Shown here piece by piece: positions 46,186-57,901 of a stretch of DNA of 64,000 nucleotides. Source of the stretch: Crocodylus rhombifer. Lineage: Eukaryota; Chordata; Crocodylia; Crocodylidae. The stretch is from NCBI GenBank assembly GCA_038503035.1, contig JAVSML010024265.1, positions 434,512-498,511 on the forward strand, written 5' to 3'. A program made the translations under genes and the position numbers. The notes beneath the pieces are model-generated. The model did no database searches and was not told the origin of the DNA. It saw nothing but the letters and a program-made list of their open reading frames with translations. Positions within the stretch are counted from its first letter, which is position 1; each line of letters opens with the position of its first letter.

Positions 46186-47245
46186 CTGAACCCTACTGTT
46201 TTCCTGGAATTGAGCCTGTTTTTCCCATTTCTCTCCTAGCCACCCTTTCTCCTTGCTTGTCTTCTTATGTCTCTTTTCCCTGCCTCAGCAACATTTGGAA
46301 TATAAGCTTCTTAGGGCAGGATTATGTCCTTCTGTGTGTCCACCTTCCTGGCCCAAGGAAGCCCCAATCCATTGAAGTCTCCAGACATTACTACAAAAAT
46401 GTGATACTAATGCTGCAACATAAATGGTTCCTGTTAATAATGTCACCATACTGCTTTGTCAGCTGCCTTAAGCTCTTGGCTGGCTACAGTAAACATGCCT
46501 TTGTCGGCCTCCCTTTCTGACAGCGGATGTTTTCAGTGTCCAGGTGCCTGTGTGGCCTTGTACTCTTCTTGTGTGTCAGCACATTGCAAAGAGATGAGTA
46601 AAGCCTGGGCTGGGACTGCCATCATGCTGCTGCACTGTCTCTGCTGATCTGATTGCCTCCCAAATGGCAGTGTTTGTACAGACCAGCAGAGCCCTGGGCT
46701 GTGCAGGCTGTTTTGAGTGTACCCTTACTATCTGCCCGCATACAGATGCTGTCCCTCTAGATTTTGCAGTGGAGTGCACTTTGGGAAAAAAACATTCTCC
46801 TTTGCCCCTACCCCCCCACCCAGAATAGGCCATCAGGTGTAGAATTGTCTTGGGGTGTCAGACCTACCCCTCCTTTTTGTTTACCTTTTAGATATGCATT
46901 TTCTGTAGCAGACACTGAGCTTACATAAGCATCTCCTTTAGGTGGGTAAGTACTTGCATGTGGACTATGAATCACGGTTTGCTCAGCTGGATAACTGGTT
47001 TACTCACCAAAAGTAGCCTCTCTCCTACAGTTGTGAGCTCTTCTTTTGTGTCTCTTAGAATAGATTTGGAGCCTTGGTATATTTCTAAAGCAAATACTCC
47101 TTACACGTGTAATTGTTTTGGAGGTTTGTCTTTACAATTAGAAGATACAGAATAATTTCATGAATGCTGCTGTAGCATAAGGGATTCCTTTATGTCTTGC
47201 ATTTAGTATCTACATTTAGGTTAGGTAAAAAGGTTTGCAATAGAA
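46186..47245. other. No recognisable feature
   Basis: Open frames of up to 113 codons (46179-46520) have no domain and no splice context worth reporting. Confidence 0.45.
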
Positions 47246-47291
47246 AAGAGAAAGAGAGAGAGCAAGGGAGAGAGAGCGAGAGAGAGAGAGC
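47246..47291. repeat. (GA)n-rich purine tract
   Basis: GAGAAAGAGAGAGAGCAAGG followed by further GA runs with occasional C interruptions. Confidence 0.9.
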
Positions 47292-48367
47292 TTGTGTATA
47301 TGTAGTTTGGAAATTTAATAAAGATATCAAATAACGTAATCTAATTTTCACTTTTTCTGGTTTAGGCTGATGTATTAATAATTTTTGTCCCATTATGAAA
47401 TTGGCTGTATGTGGATTGCTTGGTGCCTTGGAATTGTTTTTAGTGGCAGATCATAATTTGCTACTGGGGTTTCTGGAGTCAGTGTAGAGCACAGTGCCAT
47501 CTCCATATTCATATCTCTGATCTGTCAGAACACCCAGATTGCTCATGTAATCAGATGGATTTCCATTCCAGTCCTTGAGAGACAAGAAAACTGGCCATCA
47601 CAGAGAGATCCTTGGCAATTAAAATGAATAAGAGCTGCCACTCTCAGTGGATGTCTTCTGGGTTACCATGGGGGACAGAGATTGGTATGAGGTTTAATCA
47701 GCCACTAACAGCACCTTGCTGGGAACTTCATGGCAGATAAAGGCAGCAGTATCAGACCAAGTAGCTCCTCTCTTTTTAAAGAGAAAGCAGACTCTTTTGA
47801 ACGATAATAAATCCCATGAATTTTTGCAGTGTTTGATAATTGAAAAGAGTTGCAGGGTTTTTTTTTTCTTTCAGCAAATGTGTCACACCTCTCAGTTCAT
47901 TAAAATAAAGTGAAATATGCAGTCAAGATAGTGTCTTTGTACCATGAAATGTTTGCATGGTAGTTTTTATTGCTTATACTTTGCTGGCCCATTTGCTATT
48001 ATTGTGATCTTTGGGTTCTTTAAATTAATGTTGTAGTGGCTTTGATGCTGCTGATTGGCAGCCTGGTGTTTAAAGCCCTTTACTTATCCCTTGAGAAGTT
48101 ACAATATAGGCAGTGGCCATGTGAGCTTCCCCACCAATGTGTCTCTACTCTGATCTGGAAAGACCACCACTAGGTTGAAACATAGTTAAATCTCCATTCC
48201 AGAAGGCAATTAGTGGCAAATGTGGCAGAGATTTTGTAACGTGGGAGGCTCTGCTCCACCAAGAAATGTACTGAAACTACAAAACCTTTACTTGTGAACC
48301 ATTAGCTCATTGTAGTTATTGGCCATTAATCTGCTATTAACTGGAGTAGAGCCTGCAATCTTTGTAG
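47292..48367. other. No recognisable feature
   Basis: AT-rich, stop-dense, no repeat borders seen. Confidence 0.5.
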
Positions 48368-48375
48368 CCCTAGCC

Positions 48376-48603
48376 CAGGGGTTGGCAACATTTTGGGGCA
48401 GAATGCCAAAAACACCCACAACCTTGACTTGTAACATGTTGGTGTGCTGGGGCGGATGGTGGAGGAGCCGCGAGGGGACTGATCCTTGTTGGGGCAGCAC
48501 AGCCCCAGCCCCTTTTCCACTGTCTACCCCAAGATGTGTGTGCCAAACAAAATGCCTTCACATGCCATGCTCTGGTACCCGTGCTGGGGGTTGCGTACCT
48601 CTG
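48376..48603. mobile_element. Non-autonomous hAT element (short form)
   Basis: The left end CAGGGGTTGGCAACATT and the right end GGGTTGCGTACCTCTG (other strand CAGAGGTACGCAACCC) are hAT-type. Internal words AATGCCAAAAACACCCACAA and GACTTGTAACATGTTGG, and the right-hand AAACAAAATGCCTTCACATG, match the 515-base element at 43881. This is therefore an internally deleted copy of the same family. Flanking 8-mers do not match. Confidence 0.8.
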
Positions 48604-51369
48604 CTATCCCATAACGCACCCAACAAAGTGTTGAGCAGTGACAGGAGGGGCATGTCCTTGACTGCAAACAATATCAGTGGGAAGGAATGGTGCCTAGCAC
48701 TGTTCAGGAAGGGGTTTTCATCTTTTTATTGGTCCAGAGAGCCATTTGCATAATATTTTCTTGCCCTTATTCTTTTGTTTAATGTGTTCAGAATGAAAGC
48801 AAGTAACTGAAAAGTAATGCTCTGGGACTTTTTAATTCCTGTCCCCAAATCCTTGCCGTGAATTCCTGTGGCATTGAAAATGCTTCTGTGTTGGAAAATA
48901 GAAATATTTAGGCTTTTTTAAGTGCTGAAGGGTGTCTGCTTCATTAGTACATTTTCAGTGCTGTGTAGTGTAGGGGGGTAATTGAATGGGTTGTAAAATG
49001 TACAGTGCAGTGCTTAGAGTATTCCTGTATGCTAGGGTTTTCCTTCAAGAAGACTTGACAGTTACTGTACTGTATCTTAACTGTCAAGCTATTTTTTCCT
49101 TGCTAGGTTTCATTTGTGTTTTTCTTCACCTTTTGGAGACCCCTTACCTCTCCCCTCTTAAATCTACACTCACCACAGAGCAGACATAATCCCAGATTTT
49201 CAGTAAATCAACACTATATGTTCCCTACTGACTAAGAGAATTTGATACTGACAGATTGTTACACCTAAAAGAAAAATACTGCCATAGTTTCTCTAGTATT
49301 CTTTGCCTGGAACAGAGAGCAGGGAGGGAATGTGTGATATCCATTATGAATGCAACAATACAGGTAGCCTACTATAATACAGTTATTTTTAATACATATT
49401 TCATGACTGAGAGCATAGATGCAACTATGAATCACTGTCCCCATCTTTAGCATAACAAAAATGCATTGTCCGTAATGTTTCAAAGGTACAATTAACTCCT
49501 TTCATCAAGGACATTTGAGATTTTCGTTCTGAGCTGTTCCATTGTTTAGACTACACATGTATGTGGTTTAGCTTATAAAATTTTGCATTTCTGTAACATC
49601 TGAGTATGAAAATGTGTTCCACAGTAATTTAATTAATGTTGCCCATCCACATCTCTCTTACAAGGGTAAATCCTGGATTATCCTCATTTTACAGCTGATG
49701 AGGTTATATGCAATGCTAGGCTGAGATGTTGAGACTAAGTGAAAGTCTACACTGCATAATTCTCCCATGCTTTCAATGAAGACAGTTACACGCTTTTTTT
49801 TAACTGTTCCTAGTTTTCTTAAAGAGCTGCTACTACCTGCGTCATATTTATTCCATAGATCTTCTGTGGTTCTGCAGCTAAAGCTGCATTTTTGTTAGAG
49901 ATTATCTTTTATAGAGCAATCTCTTTGTCAGGTGTTTTTTTTACATTTACAGTAAAAGGGAAGAAGTTCTCTTTTATCATTTTGCACAGACTAGGATATG
50001 CCCACTAGGCAAATTTTCCCCATTATCTTCCCTTGGTGAGAGCAGACTATATCAGATACAGAATAGTGGGGAGTGCTCCCCTTCATGCAGAAAACTCAGC
50101 TCCTCTGTGGAAGAACTATTTGGGGAGAGGGTGGATTGGGGGCTGGTCACTCCTTCAACATGGATCCATTGCAGAGCAGGCCCATGGAGCAAAGGCACTA
50201 GCCTCACAAAGCCTGTGTAAATCCTGAAGTTGTGGAAGTACCACTTCAGCCTCAGGTCAGAGTCCTCCACTACTGCCAAGCAGAGACACTTAATATTCAG
50301 TCTATTTTCTCAGGGTGTAGCATTGGCCAATTACACCTCTGACACCATCAAATGCAGAAATGTTAAACTGGCCATCAGAGGACTCCTATACTGTTTCAGG
50401 AAGTGATATATTGTCAATTACAAGAATATTAATATGAGATCAACTAGAAGTGCAGTAGTGTTCAAAGATGTATGCACCAGGTCATACATCCATGAAGAAT
50501 GACAGGAAATTACAGCTGAGAACAAGACTTTTTCTATAGTTTGGATCAGATTCACCTTGAATTTGCCCATCATCCAAGTGATGGCACCTCTAGCAATATT
50601 GTGCCATGTAATAGTATACTAGAGCATTGTTTAAGACCAGTTGGGGCACTGCGCTCAGAGGGAAGAATGCCACCTATTGATACACCGACACCATTTCTTT
50701 TAGCTCTTGGGGTTTTCCTTCCAGGGCTTCTGTCCAAATACTTACCAGATTCAACTTTGCTTAGCTTATAAGATTTGACAAGGCCATCTCTACTCAAGAT
50801 AACATGGCTACAGGCATCACTGTGTACTGTGTAACTTACTAGATTTATTCAAATTGTAGTGGAGAGGCTGCTAATAGACAAGCAACATGCTGGGGAAGAG
50901 AGGATAAGGATGTGAAGGAAGAAGAGGCTGAAGCAAAAAAATGTTTTTGGAAGAAAGCTAAGCTTTGGTGCTAAACTTTCTCATTCTATACTGAAGGTCT
51001 TCTTTTAAAAAAAGACTGAACTAGTTTCAGAGCAGAACCAAATCTTATATAACTATTGCTTCTGGGAGAGATTTACAGCAGAAACCCATAGGGACAGATT
51101 CAGTGCTGGAGTGAATGAACGAAACTCTATTGAAGTTAATGGACTTGCACCCACTTATATCAAAGATGAATTTAGTCTATGGAGAAGGATAATGTGATTT
51201 AAACTATGAATTACCTCTGATGGAGACTAGCACAAGTAATATGCAATGAAAAGACAAGCAGAAAATGGGAAGTGTGTTTTAAGTATGACGTACCTCCCGA
51301 TCCAAAGCATCCTTCATTCTCAGCAGGTTTCCTGCGCTTTCAGATTGTTTCAAGCCTTTCCTACATATT
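48604..51369. other. ~2.8 kb without a firm feature
   Basis: AT-rich. ATTATCCTCATTTTACAGCT near 49678-49697 resembles the ancient repeat at 46010 and may be another remnant. 51090-51175 loosely resembles a common sauropsid repeat containing a TTGAAGTTAATGGACTTGCA-type block. Nothing coding was seen. Confidence 0.4.
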
Positions 51370-51490
51370 ATCGTTGTTAATAGTAGTTTCTAATGTTTAT
51401 TTTATAGCAGCATCCAGAGGTCCTGATTGGGACTAGGGGCTCTACTCTGCTATGCCCTGTCCAAACACAGAAGTAATCAGGGTCTCTGCT
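51370..51490 (+). mobile_element. Ancient interspersed repeat remnant
   Basis: TAGCAGCATCCAGAGGTCCT, then GCTATGCCCTGTCCAAACAC and CAGGGTCTCTGCTCTAAGGC follow a common amniote repeat (family form TAGCACCTAGAGGCC...GGCGCTGTACAAACAC...GTCCCTGCCCCAAAG). The class is not assigned. Confidence 0.55.
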
Positions 51491-51829
51491 CTAAGGCCTT
51501 GATCCTGCAATTGGTTCTGTGCCTGCATGGAGATCAATTGGAAATAATGAGGTTCTGGGCTGGGGCAAAGGTTTAACCATGCAGAGCTTGCTGCAAGATT
51601 GGGGCCTGAACAAGAGATCATTTTGAGTAATTTCTGTTTTGAGAGTGGTCAAGAGCAGAATATTTGATTACTAATATCTCAACTGAAAATGATTAATAGA
51701 GCTAAAGGGGAGATTACATACTGTACCCTTTCCTCATGTTGCTATCTATAGAATAATACATCAAGAGTGGAAAGGAACAGTGTAGGAATTATTAATTGGT
51801 ACTTATGCATACAGTCCTGTATTGAACAT

Positions 51830-51920
51830 AGTATAGCACTTGGCGTCCTTCAGATGATAGGTGCTATATAAAGGCAATGCATTATTGTTGTTGTTGTTGT
51901 TATTGTTATTATCCTTAGTC
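51830..51920 (+). mobile_element. L2/V-SINE-like 3' tail with (GTT)n/(ATT)n run
   Basis: TAGCACTTGGCGTCCTTCAG then ATAGGTGCTATATAAAGGCA is the conserved 3' end shared by L2-type LINEs and the SINEs they mobilise (family form AAAGCGCTATATAAAT). It is followed, as is usual, by a short tandem repeat (TTG/TTA, 51882-51912). Confidence 0.65.
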
Positions 51921-52714
51921 TTGGATGCAAAAGGTAACCTCTGCTGCAACTCTGTTTATTTAGGATACAGCTGGACATTTAGGTAATGACAGGTTGCCTT
52001 TGAATTTTGTTCATGGAGACAAATTTCCAAGAGTGGAGGCTGGTTTTCCTTGAACAAATGCAGGCCCATATTTGTGCATGCATTATCAGAGCAATTATTG
52101 TATAGTGATCTGTAAGAAGAGCTAATTAGAACATTTGCAGAGTGTATGTAAACTACTGAAAACAAGAACTAAACACATTGATCCAGTGCTGATCAAAAGC
52201 TACTAAAAATGACACTGGAGCCAATTTTGCCCTCTGCAGGGTTTCTTCTGCACCACTCCAGTATTACAAAGGGGCATTAGAGCTCCAGTAATGAAGCAGC
52301 TGAGATTGTCCTAGCATGAGTGACTCTCAGCTGGTTTATAGCCAGCATATCCAATTCTAAGCAATGTTCTTCCCAGCACCAACCTTCTCCAGCAAGGGTG
52401 GCCTTTCACAGGTATGGCAGGTGCAGGCAGCTACCAGGGGACTATTTAAAGCTGGCACACCTTACAAGAGCCCTGAGTTGCACCAGGGACTAAACTTGCC
52501 TCCAGCCAGCCCCAGGATTGGGAGCATGTACCTAGATATGGCACAGACTCACCTTTTATCTCCCTTTGGTAGGGTGTATGATGCTCTAGTGTAGCTGAGA
52601 ATTGAGACCAGTTACTTTACTGGTGTTTCTCTGAGTTTGTAGTGGAGGAAGAGATCGTTGGGGAGGTTAGATTTCAGCTGATGTAAATTATGTCAATAGT
52701 GCTGCAATGATTAA
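51921..52714. other. No recognisable feature
   Basis: AT-rich. 52200-52330 has a CTCCAG-rich block similar to the palindromic family at 58751, but no clear palindrome. Confidence 0.4.
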
Positions 52715-53417
52715 TGCTATCTTGGGGGGTCATCATTGACCACAAGATGAACATGAGCCTGCAATGCGATGCTGCAGCTAATAAAGCGACCAAAACGCTG
52801 GCTTGCATCCATAGATGCTTCTCGAGCAAATCCCGGGACGTCATTCTCCCCTTGTACTCGGCCTTGGTGAGGCTGCAGCTGGAGTACTGCGTCCAGTTTT
52901 GGGCTCCACAATTCAAAAAGGATGTGGAGAAGCTTGAGAGAGTCCAGAGGAGAGCCACGCGCATGATCAGAGGTCAGGAAAACAGATCTTACGATGATAG
53001 GCTGAGAGACATAGGACTCTTTAGCCTGGAAAAGCGTAGGCTCAGGGGTGATCTGATGGCCACCTATAAGTTTATCAGGGGTGACCATTAGGATCTGGGG
53101 GAACGTTTGTTCACCAGAGCGCCCCAAGGGATGACGAGGTTGAACGGTCATAAACTCCTGCAAGACCGTTTCAAGCTGGACATAGGGAAGAATTTCTTTA
53201 CTGTCCGAGCCCCCAAGGTCTGGAACAGTCTGCTAGCGGAGGTGGTTCAAGCACCTACATTGAACACCTTCAAGAGTAAATTGGATGCTTATCTTGCTGG
53301 GATCCTATGACCCCAGCTGACTTCCTGCCCTTTGGGCAGGGGGCTGGACTCGATGATCTCCTGAGGTCCCTTCCAGCCCTGATGTCTATGAAATCTGTGA
53401 AATCTATGAAATCTGAA
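52715..53417 (+). mobile_element. Well-preserved 5'-truncated CR1 3' end (distinct subfamily)
   Basis: It enters at GVIIDHKMNMSLQCDAAANK and keeps a 125-codon frame through EYCVQFWAPQFKKDVEKLER and RSYDDRLRDIGLFSLEKRRL (52714-53091). After a stop at the DH/LG junction it resumes in another frame at 53107 (NGHKLLQDRFKLDIGKNFFTV...LDAYLAGIL). Many CpGs remain (GCGACCAAAACGCTGGC, CCGGGACGTCATT), so it is younger than its surroundings. The tail is built on GAAATCTAT, unlike the GAATCTAT and GATCCTATG tails of the copies at 27-38 kb, so it belongs to a different subfamily. Confidence 0.95.
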
Positions 53418-54329
53418 GGTCTGGCTCTAGCTCCCTCCCTCTGTAAAGCTCTAATACATGACTGCACACACAATTACAATGCCTGTACACTTGTAGCCTG
53501 ACTGGAAACACAAGTGTCCTGACTGCACACTCAATCCTATTTACACTTTTAATTGAGTGTCTGCTTTCTGAAAATTCTGGACAGTTTCTAAAGCTCGTTA
53601 ATTATTGCTAAGACAAGGGTTTAACCAGGAATGTCATTAGTTAAAATTCCTTTTCTGAGAAGAGCTGTCTACCTCATGTAATGCCCAAAGAAATATTAAA
53701 CACCAAGCTCAGTTCAGTGTTCATTGTTTTCTATCTACCAAATATAAAAGAAAGTGGTCAGGGAAATGTTATCAGATGCATCTGCTGTACTTCCATCCAA
53801 GCTCAGCAAAGAGAATGATGATGAAGGTCAGGGGTGTGAACACAGATCTGAAGCAATAATGGAAGATTTATAACATACAGTCTACCTTATCTGGGTCACA
53901 CAGCTGAAGGTGGCTGCTTCTCATTGGTTCTAATTCTTGAATTAATGACGTTCTTGTATCCATTATTTTGTTGCTTTTCTCTTATGAAGTACAGAATGCT
54001 GAAGTGGCAGGTTGAGTGGTGGGCTTCAAAGATATGAGTTTTCTTTCTCTGTGTGAAGGATCTATCAAAAGTTATCCTTGCTTTTGCCCTGGCTGGATCA
54101 TGAAATAGACCACAGTGATCCTTCATGTTCTTCTTTCTCTTACAATAAAGTCTCCTTCTATTACCTGTGTCTGGAACCTGGACCCCCAACTTCAATTGGC
54201 CAGGTTGCTAGAACCTATCCTTTATTGTCCTTTGCACATCTTGCTCATTTTTGTGCTTAGGTTTTCAGCTATGGTGATGGTGAGGGTCATAGAAGTACAG
54301 AGACTGATAAACAGGCTAAATTATTGCAT
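53418..54329. other. No recognisable feature
   Basis: AT-rich sequence between a CR1 and a hAT element. Confidence 0.5.
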
Positions 54330-54337
54330 ACTTAGAC

Positions 54338-54622
54338 CAGTGGTTCTCAATCTTTTGAGACTTGAGACACCCATTGGAAGACTTGAGGCACCCCTTGGAA
54401 AATGCAAGTTCTATGTTTTCTCTTGGTTTTTTACTACAGAAAAATAATACAGCAATTCTTCTGTTGAAAAGAATTCAGAAAGACCCATTTGAAATTTCTG
54501 GGTTTGTCTTATAAATCATATTTATAAACCTACAGTGCTAACATTGCATAGCCCCCTGAAGCATCCTTGAAAAGATCTCAAGGTACTGCAGGGTACTGCA
54601 GCACCCTGGTTAAGAATCACTG
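54338..54622. mobile_element. Non-autonomous hAT element with perfect 8-bp target duplication
   Basis: Identical 8-mers ACTTAGAC flank it at 54330-54337 and 54623-54630. The left end CAGTGGTTCTCAATCTTTTG and the right end GGTTAAGAATCACTG (other strand CAGTGATTCTTAACC) are the CAGTGGTTCTCAA-type termini of a large hAT/Charlie-like group. It is 285 bases with no coding capacity. Confidence 0.92.
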
Positions 54623-54630
54623 ACTTAGAC

Positions 54631-55869
54631 CCTGTTATGCAGGCAGATGGGTAGAGTATTGCCTACTCAGGTCCTCCTGCTGCAGGTTCCTCCATGTGGT
54701 TAGACATCTGTCCCTGTAGCATCCCATCAAAGGGGCTTCTGCATGGGCAAATTCCTGAGCTATCTGTGGGGTAGGAGTCTAACTGCATAAGCTACAAAAG
54801 AGGAAATTACCTGGCCAACTCCTAGAGCTATACAAAGCTAAGAAAGGAAAGTAATCATAAATCATCAAGAGCAAAAAAAAATCATTCTCCAATAAATCTA
54901 TATATAATTTGCCCTTCCCTAATCCCATGTGTTTTCTTATTTTGGTAAGATTTGTTTTAGGAATGATTTTCCATTAATGGCAAAAAGAGAGATTAAGAAA
55001 CAGAAAACAGTAGCTTCAATCCATCATTAGGGAATTAATCAATTGGCAGCCTGCGCAGACAGCTATTTGAGATTGGTGGCCTGAACAGCTTAATTGGGGA
55101 AGCATGTTAAGAGGGCTACAATGATGTTCAAAGTAGCATCATTTTGGACCCATCACATGGCTTAATTTTAGCAACCTCTATACCTTAGATTTTGGCAAGA
55201 AATGACATCTGCTGAGCTTCATCACAGCTTCCAGCCCAGGGATAAATTTTATTGGGAATTCTATCTGAAAATGATTAATAGAATAATGATAACTGCTAGT
55301 CACACAAAAAGGAAAACAATCATAGATATTGATATGGCATTGTGGTTCTGTTTCTGTATTGTTTTCCCTGAAATTCCTAACCTGCTCCAAACAGATTCAG
55401 TTGGTAAAGACATTCTTTGCATCTTCCCTAACTGGTGATGTGGCAGTGTTGTACAATATTCAATCACTGATCTCCTTTCCTCAGAGGCAACTGCATTTCA
55501 GTGTTGGGTAAAGCAACCCCTATCCATAGTTTTTATGTCCAAGGATGGCCTTATAGGTGTGCAGTTTGGGCGCTGTGGTCAGGGGGATGCCACACATGCA
55601 CACACACATGTGAGCAGCCCATTCCCACAGCAAAGTTCTTCCCACACCCTACTCTGCCTGATTGTCAAACCTTGACCAACTGCGGTCAGAAGTAGTTGAC
55701 TTCATCAAGTGGGGACAGCCCATATAGGCGGAACCAGAACAAATCTAATTTATCGACCACGTACCACCTTAAGTTGTTCACTCAATGTGCCTTTTTCTTT
55801 CTTGCTGGATATGGTAAGGTAGGGGTAGAAGGAGAAGGAGGAAGCCCCTGAAGATCCAGGGTAGGATTC
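54631..55869. other. No recognisable feature
   Basis: AT-rich to about 55500, then rising GC content with a (CA)n trace at 55595-55605. Confidence 0.5.
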
Positions 55870-56700
55870 TTGGAAGGTGGCTGTCAGCACACTCAAGCTC
55901 TCAACAAGCAAAGCATCTCATCAAGTCATGGCAGAAGAGAAGGAGAGAAAGAGAGATCCACCGTAAATTTGTGGACAGCCATGTCAACAAAGATACCTTC
56001 CCAAGAACGCATACACACCACACCCCATGGAGAAACAGACCCAGGCCGTACCAGGTGACAACTCGACACTGACCCCACCAGATAGAAGAAGTGGTGCCTA
56101 GTCCAGCCCACCCCTTCCTTCCAGCTGCTGCTCAAGAGGAGCTGGGCCAGGCATGTGTGGGTGGGGCCTACCCCAGTCTGCCAGCCTTGCTCCCACACAG
56201 TAGCAGTGGTGCCTGCCCACCCACCTGCCTTGTGCACCATGCTGCTCTGCCTCCCTGCCAGCAAGCGCCCTGCAACCCACCCACCTGCCTCTGCCTGCAG
56301 CAGTGCTGGGGGTGGGGGCACAAAATGCAAGTTCAACCAAAGCACCATTTTCCCTAAGGCCATCCCTGTGTATGCCCATTTGTAAAGCACTTTGATAGGT
56401 TTTTTGTGTTGAAATACACTACAAAAATGCATTGGCGATCCATAGGGGATGCACAAGGCAGGTGGGTGGTCACTGCTCACCACCTCCCCCACCCCTGCCA
56501 ATGCTGCCAGCAGCATCTGCCGGCAGTCGCCACTCGCCGCCCACCACCCACCTCCCCTCCACTGCCAACACCACTGCAACTGCCTGCAGCCTGCCCTCGT
56601 CGCCAACATCACCGTGGCCACCTGAAGACAGTCCCAACTCATTTCCACCAAGCCCCCAACACTACCACATGAGCAGTCACCGTGTCCCTCCCCCAAGTCT
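55870..56700. other. GC-rich island, unassigned
   Basis: It is rich in CCACC and TGCC words on the plus strand with scattered CpGs. A 256-codon minus-strand frame (55926-56696) and overlapping plus-strand frames come from composition: they overlap in opposite frames, are W/G/A- or P/H/T-rich, and show no domain. It may be the interior of a non-autonomous DNA element like those at 43.9 and 44.7 kb. No termini were found. Confidence 0.4.
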
Positions 56701-56735
56701 CAGGAGGCACTAGGTGTTCATTCATAAATATGAGA

Positions 56736-56800
56736 TCAGTTACTTGAGCAGAGCTGACCAAAGGATTGAGGGTTGCAGATTCAGACCCACTGGATACATC
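56736..56800 (+). repeat. First copy of a direct repeat shared with 59904-59985
   Basis: CATAAATATGAGATCAGTTA then GAGCTGACCAAAGGATTGAG and GGTTGCAGATTCAGAC recur at 59904-59966 with few changes. Both copies are followed, after 5 to 15 bases, by the GGGTGCATCT-type terminus. Confidence 0.7.
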
Positions 56801-57901
56801 TACATATTCCATTAGTCCCCAGCAATAAACTCCAGTGCAGTTTGTGCCAGAGTTAAGAGCTCCTGGGTGCAGCGTCTGCACATGCCCCCAGAACCACAGC
56901 AGCTTGAGTTGAGGCACAGCAGCCCTGGGCTGGCAGCAGGCTTTGGGAGTCAGCCTCGGGCTCCAGGTCACAGCGTTGGGTGGCAGAGGGGCTGGCTGCA
57001 GCACAAGACTACCTAAAGAGCAGAGCGATGTGGCTAGGTGGTAGGCAGGGTATGGCTCCCTGGTGCCAGGGATGACTGGGCATAATTTACATCTGGATCA
57101 GAATTGATATGTGTGTTTAGCCACAGCTGTTTTCACCAGCATAAGATAGTACTGTCCCTGACAGAACAGTATGTTGTCCTTTCACTGGCTGGCTGGAATT
57201 GGCCTCTGATATCTGGGACCATCCTGATCAAACTGTCCCTGACAGTGCTATCTTTATGGTGGCAAAAATGAGTTTTCTGTGGTCTAATAGCATCGCATGT
57301 GTAGACTGTGAGGATTTACGAGGGGTGATCAAAAAGTTCTAAGACTTAGCCTTTATTTTAAAGAATAGTGTACAAACAACATTTTTATGAGCTGTCCCCT
57401 TCAAAGGAATCTCCCCCAGATGATATGCACTTGTCCCAACGTTCCTGCCACTTTCAGAAGCAACACTGGAAGTCTTCAACTGTGAGTTTTTTGAGTTCCG
57501 CTTTCACATTCTTATGGATGGCTGCAATGTCATCAAATCTCTTTCGTTCAGCTTCATTTTGATTTTTGGGAACAGAAAAAAGTCACATGGGGCAAGGTCA
57601 GGTGAATAAGGAGGGTGTGGTATCACAGGAATGGTTTTTTCAGCCAAAAATTCTTGAACGAAGACAGCAGTGTGTGAAGAAGTGTTGTCATGTTGCAGAA
57701 ACCATCAACTGTTTTCAGACAGCTCATGGCAGTTTCTTCTAACTTTATCCCTCAATCAAATCAAAACCTCTTTATAAAAGGCCTGATTGATTGTTTGACC
57801 ACTCGGTACAAATTCCCGATGAACAATACCCCGAACATCAAGTCTTAGAACTTTTTGATCAAACCACGTACACTGCAGCAAATTAGTGTGTAGATGCACC
57901 C
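56792..57901. mobile_element. DNA element with GGGTGCATCTACAC-type ends, host of a mariner
   Basis: The left end TGGATACATCTACATATTCC pairs with the right end, which reads GGGTGCATCTACACACTAAT on the other strand. Removing the mariner at 57319-57868 leaves about 560 bases. Part of the interior (GGAATTGGCCTCTGATATCT, 57190-57209) resembles the right part of the MITE at 60034. No target duplication was found, so the borders are tentative. Confidence 0.45.
57319..57868 (-). mobile_element. Internally deleted mariner transposon with C-terminal transposase remnant
   Basis: TA dinucleotides flank it (57317-57318 and 57869-57870). Terminal inverted repeats share a perfect 21-base core at 57327-57347 and 57840-57860. 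On the minus strand a transposase piece reads DVRGIVHREFVPSGQTINQ near the 5' end, then WFLQHDN (second catalytic aspartate) and HPPYSPDLAPCDFFLFP (third catalytic aspartate, about 34 residues later, as in mariner DD34D). The piece ends FQCCF-stop-KWQERWDKC. Stops and at least one frameshift are present. The N-terminal DNA-binding half is deleted, with the 5' repeat joined directly to the middle of the gene. It is movable only in trans. Confidence 0.93.

Noticed and set aside
55926..56696. 256-codon minus-strand open frame
   Set aside because: GC-rich island with overlapping open frames on the opposite strand; no recognisable motif.
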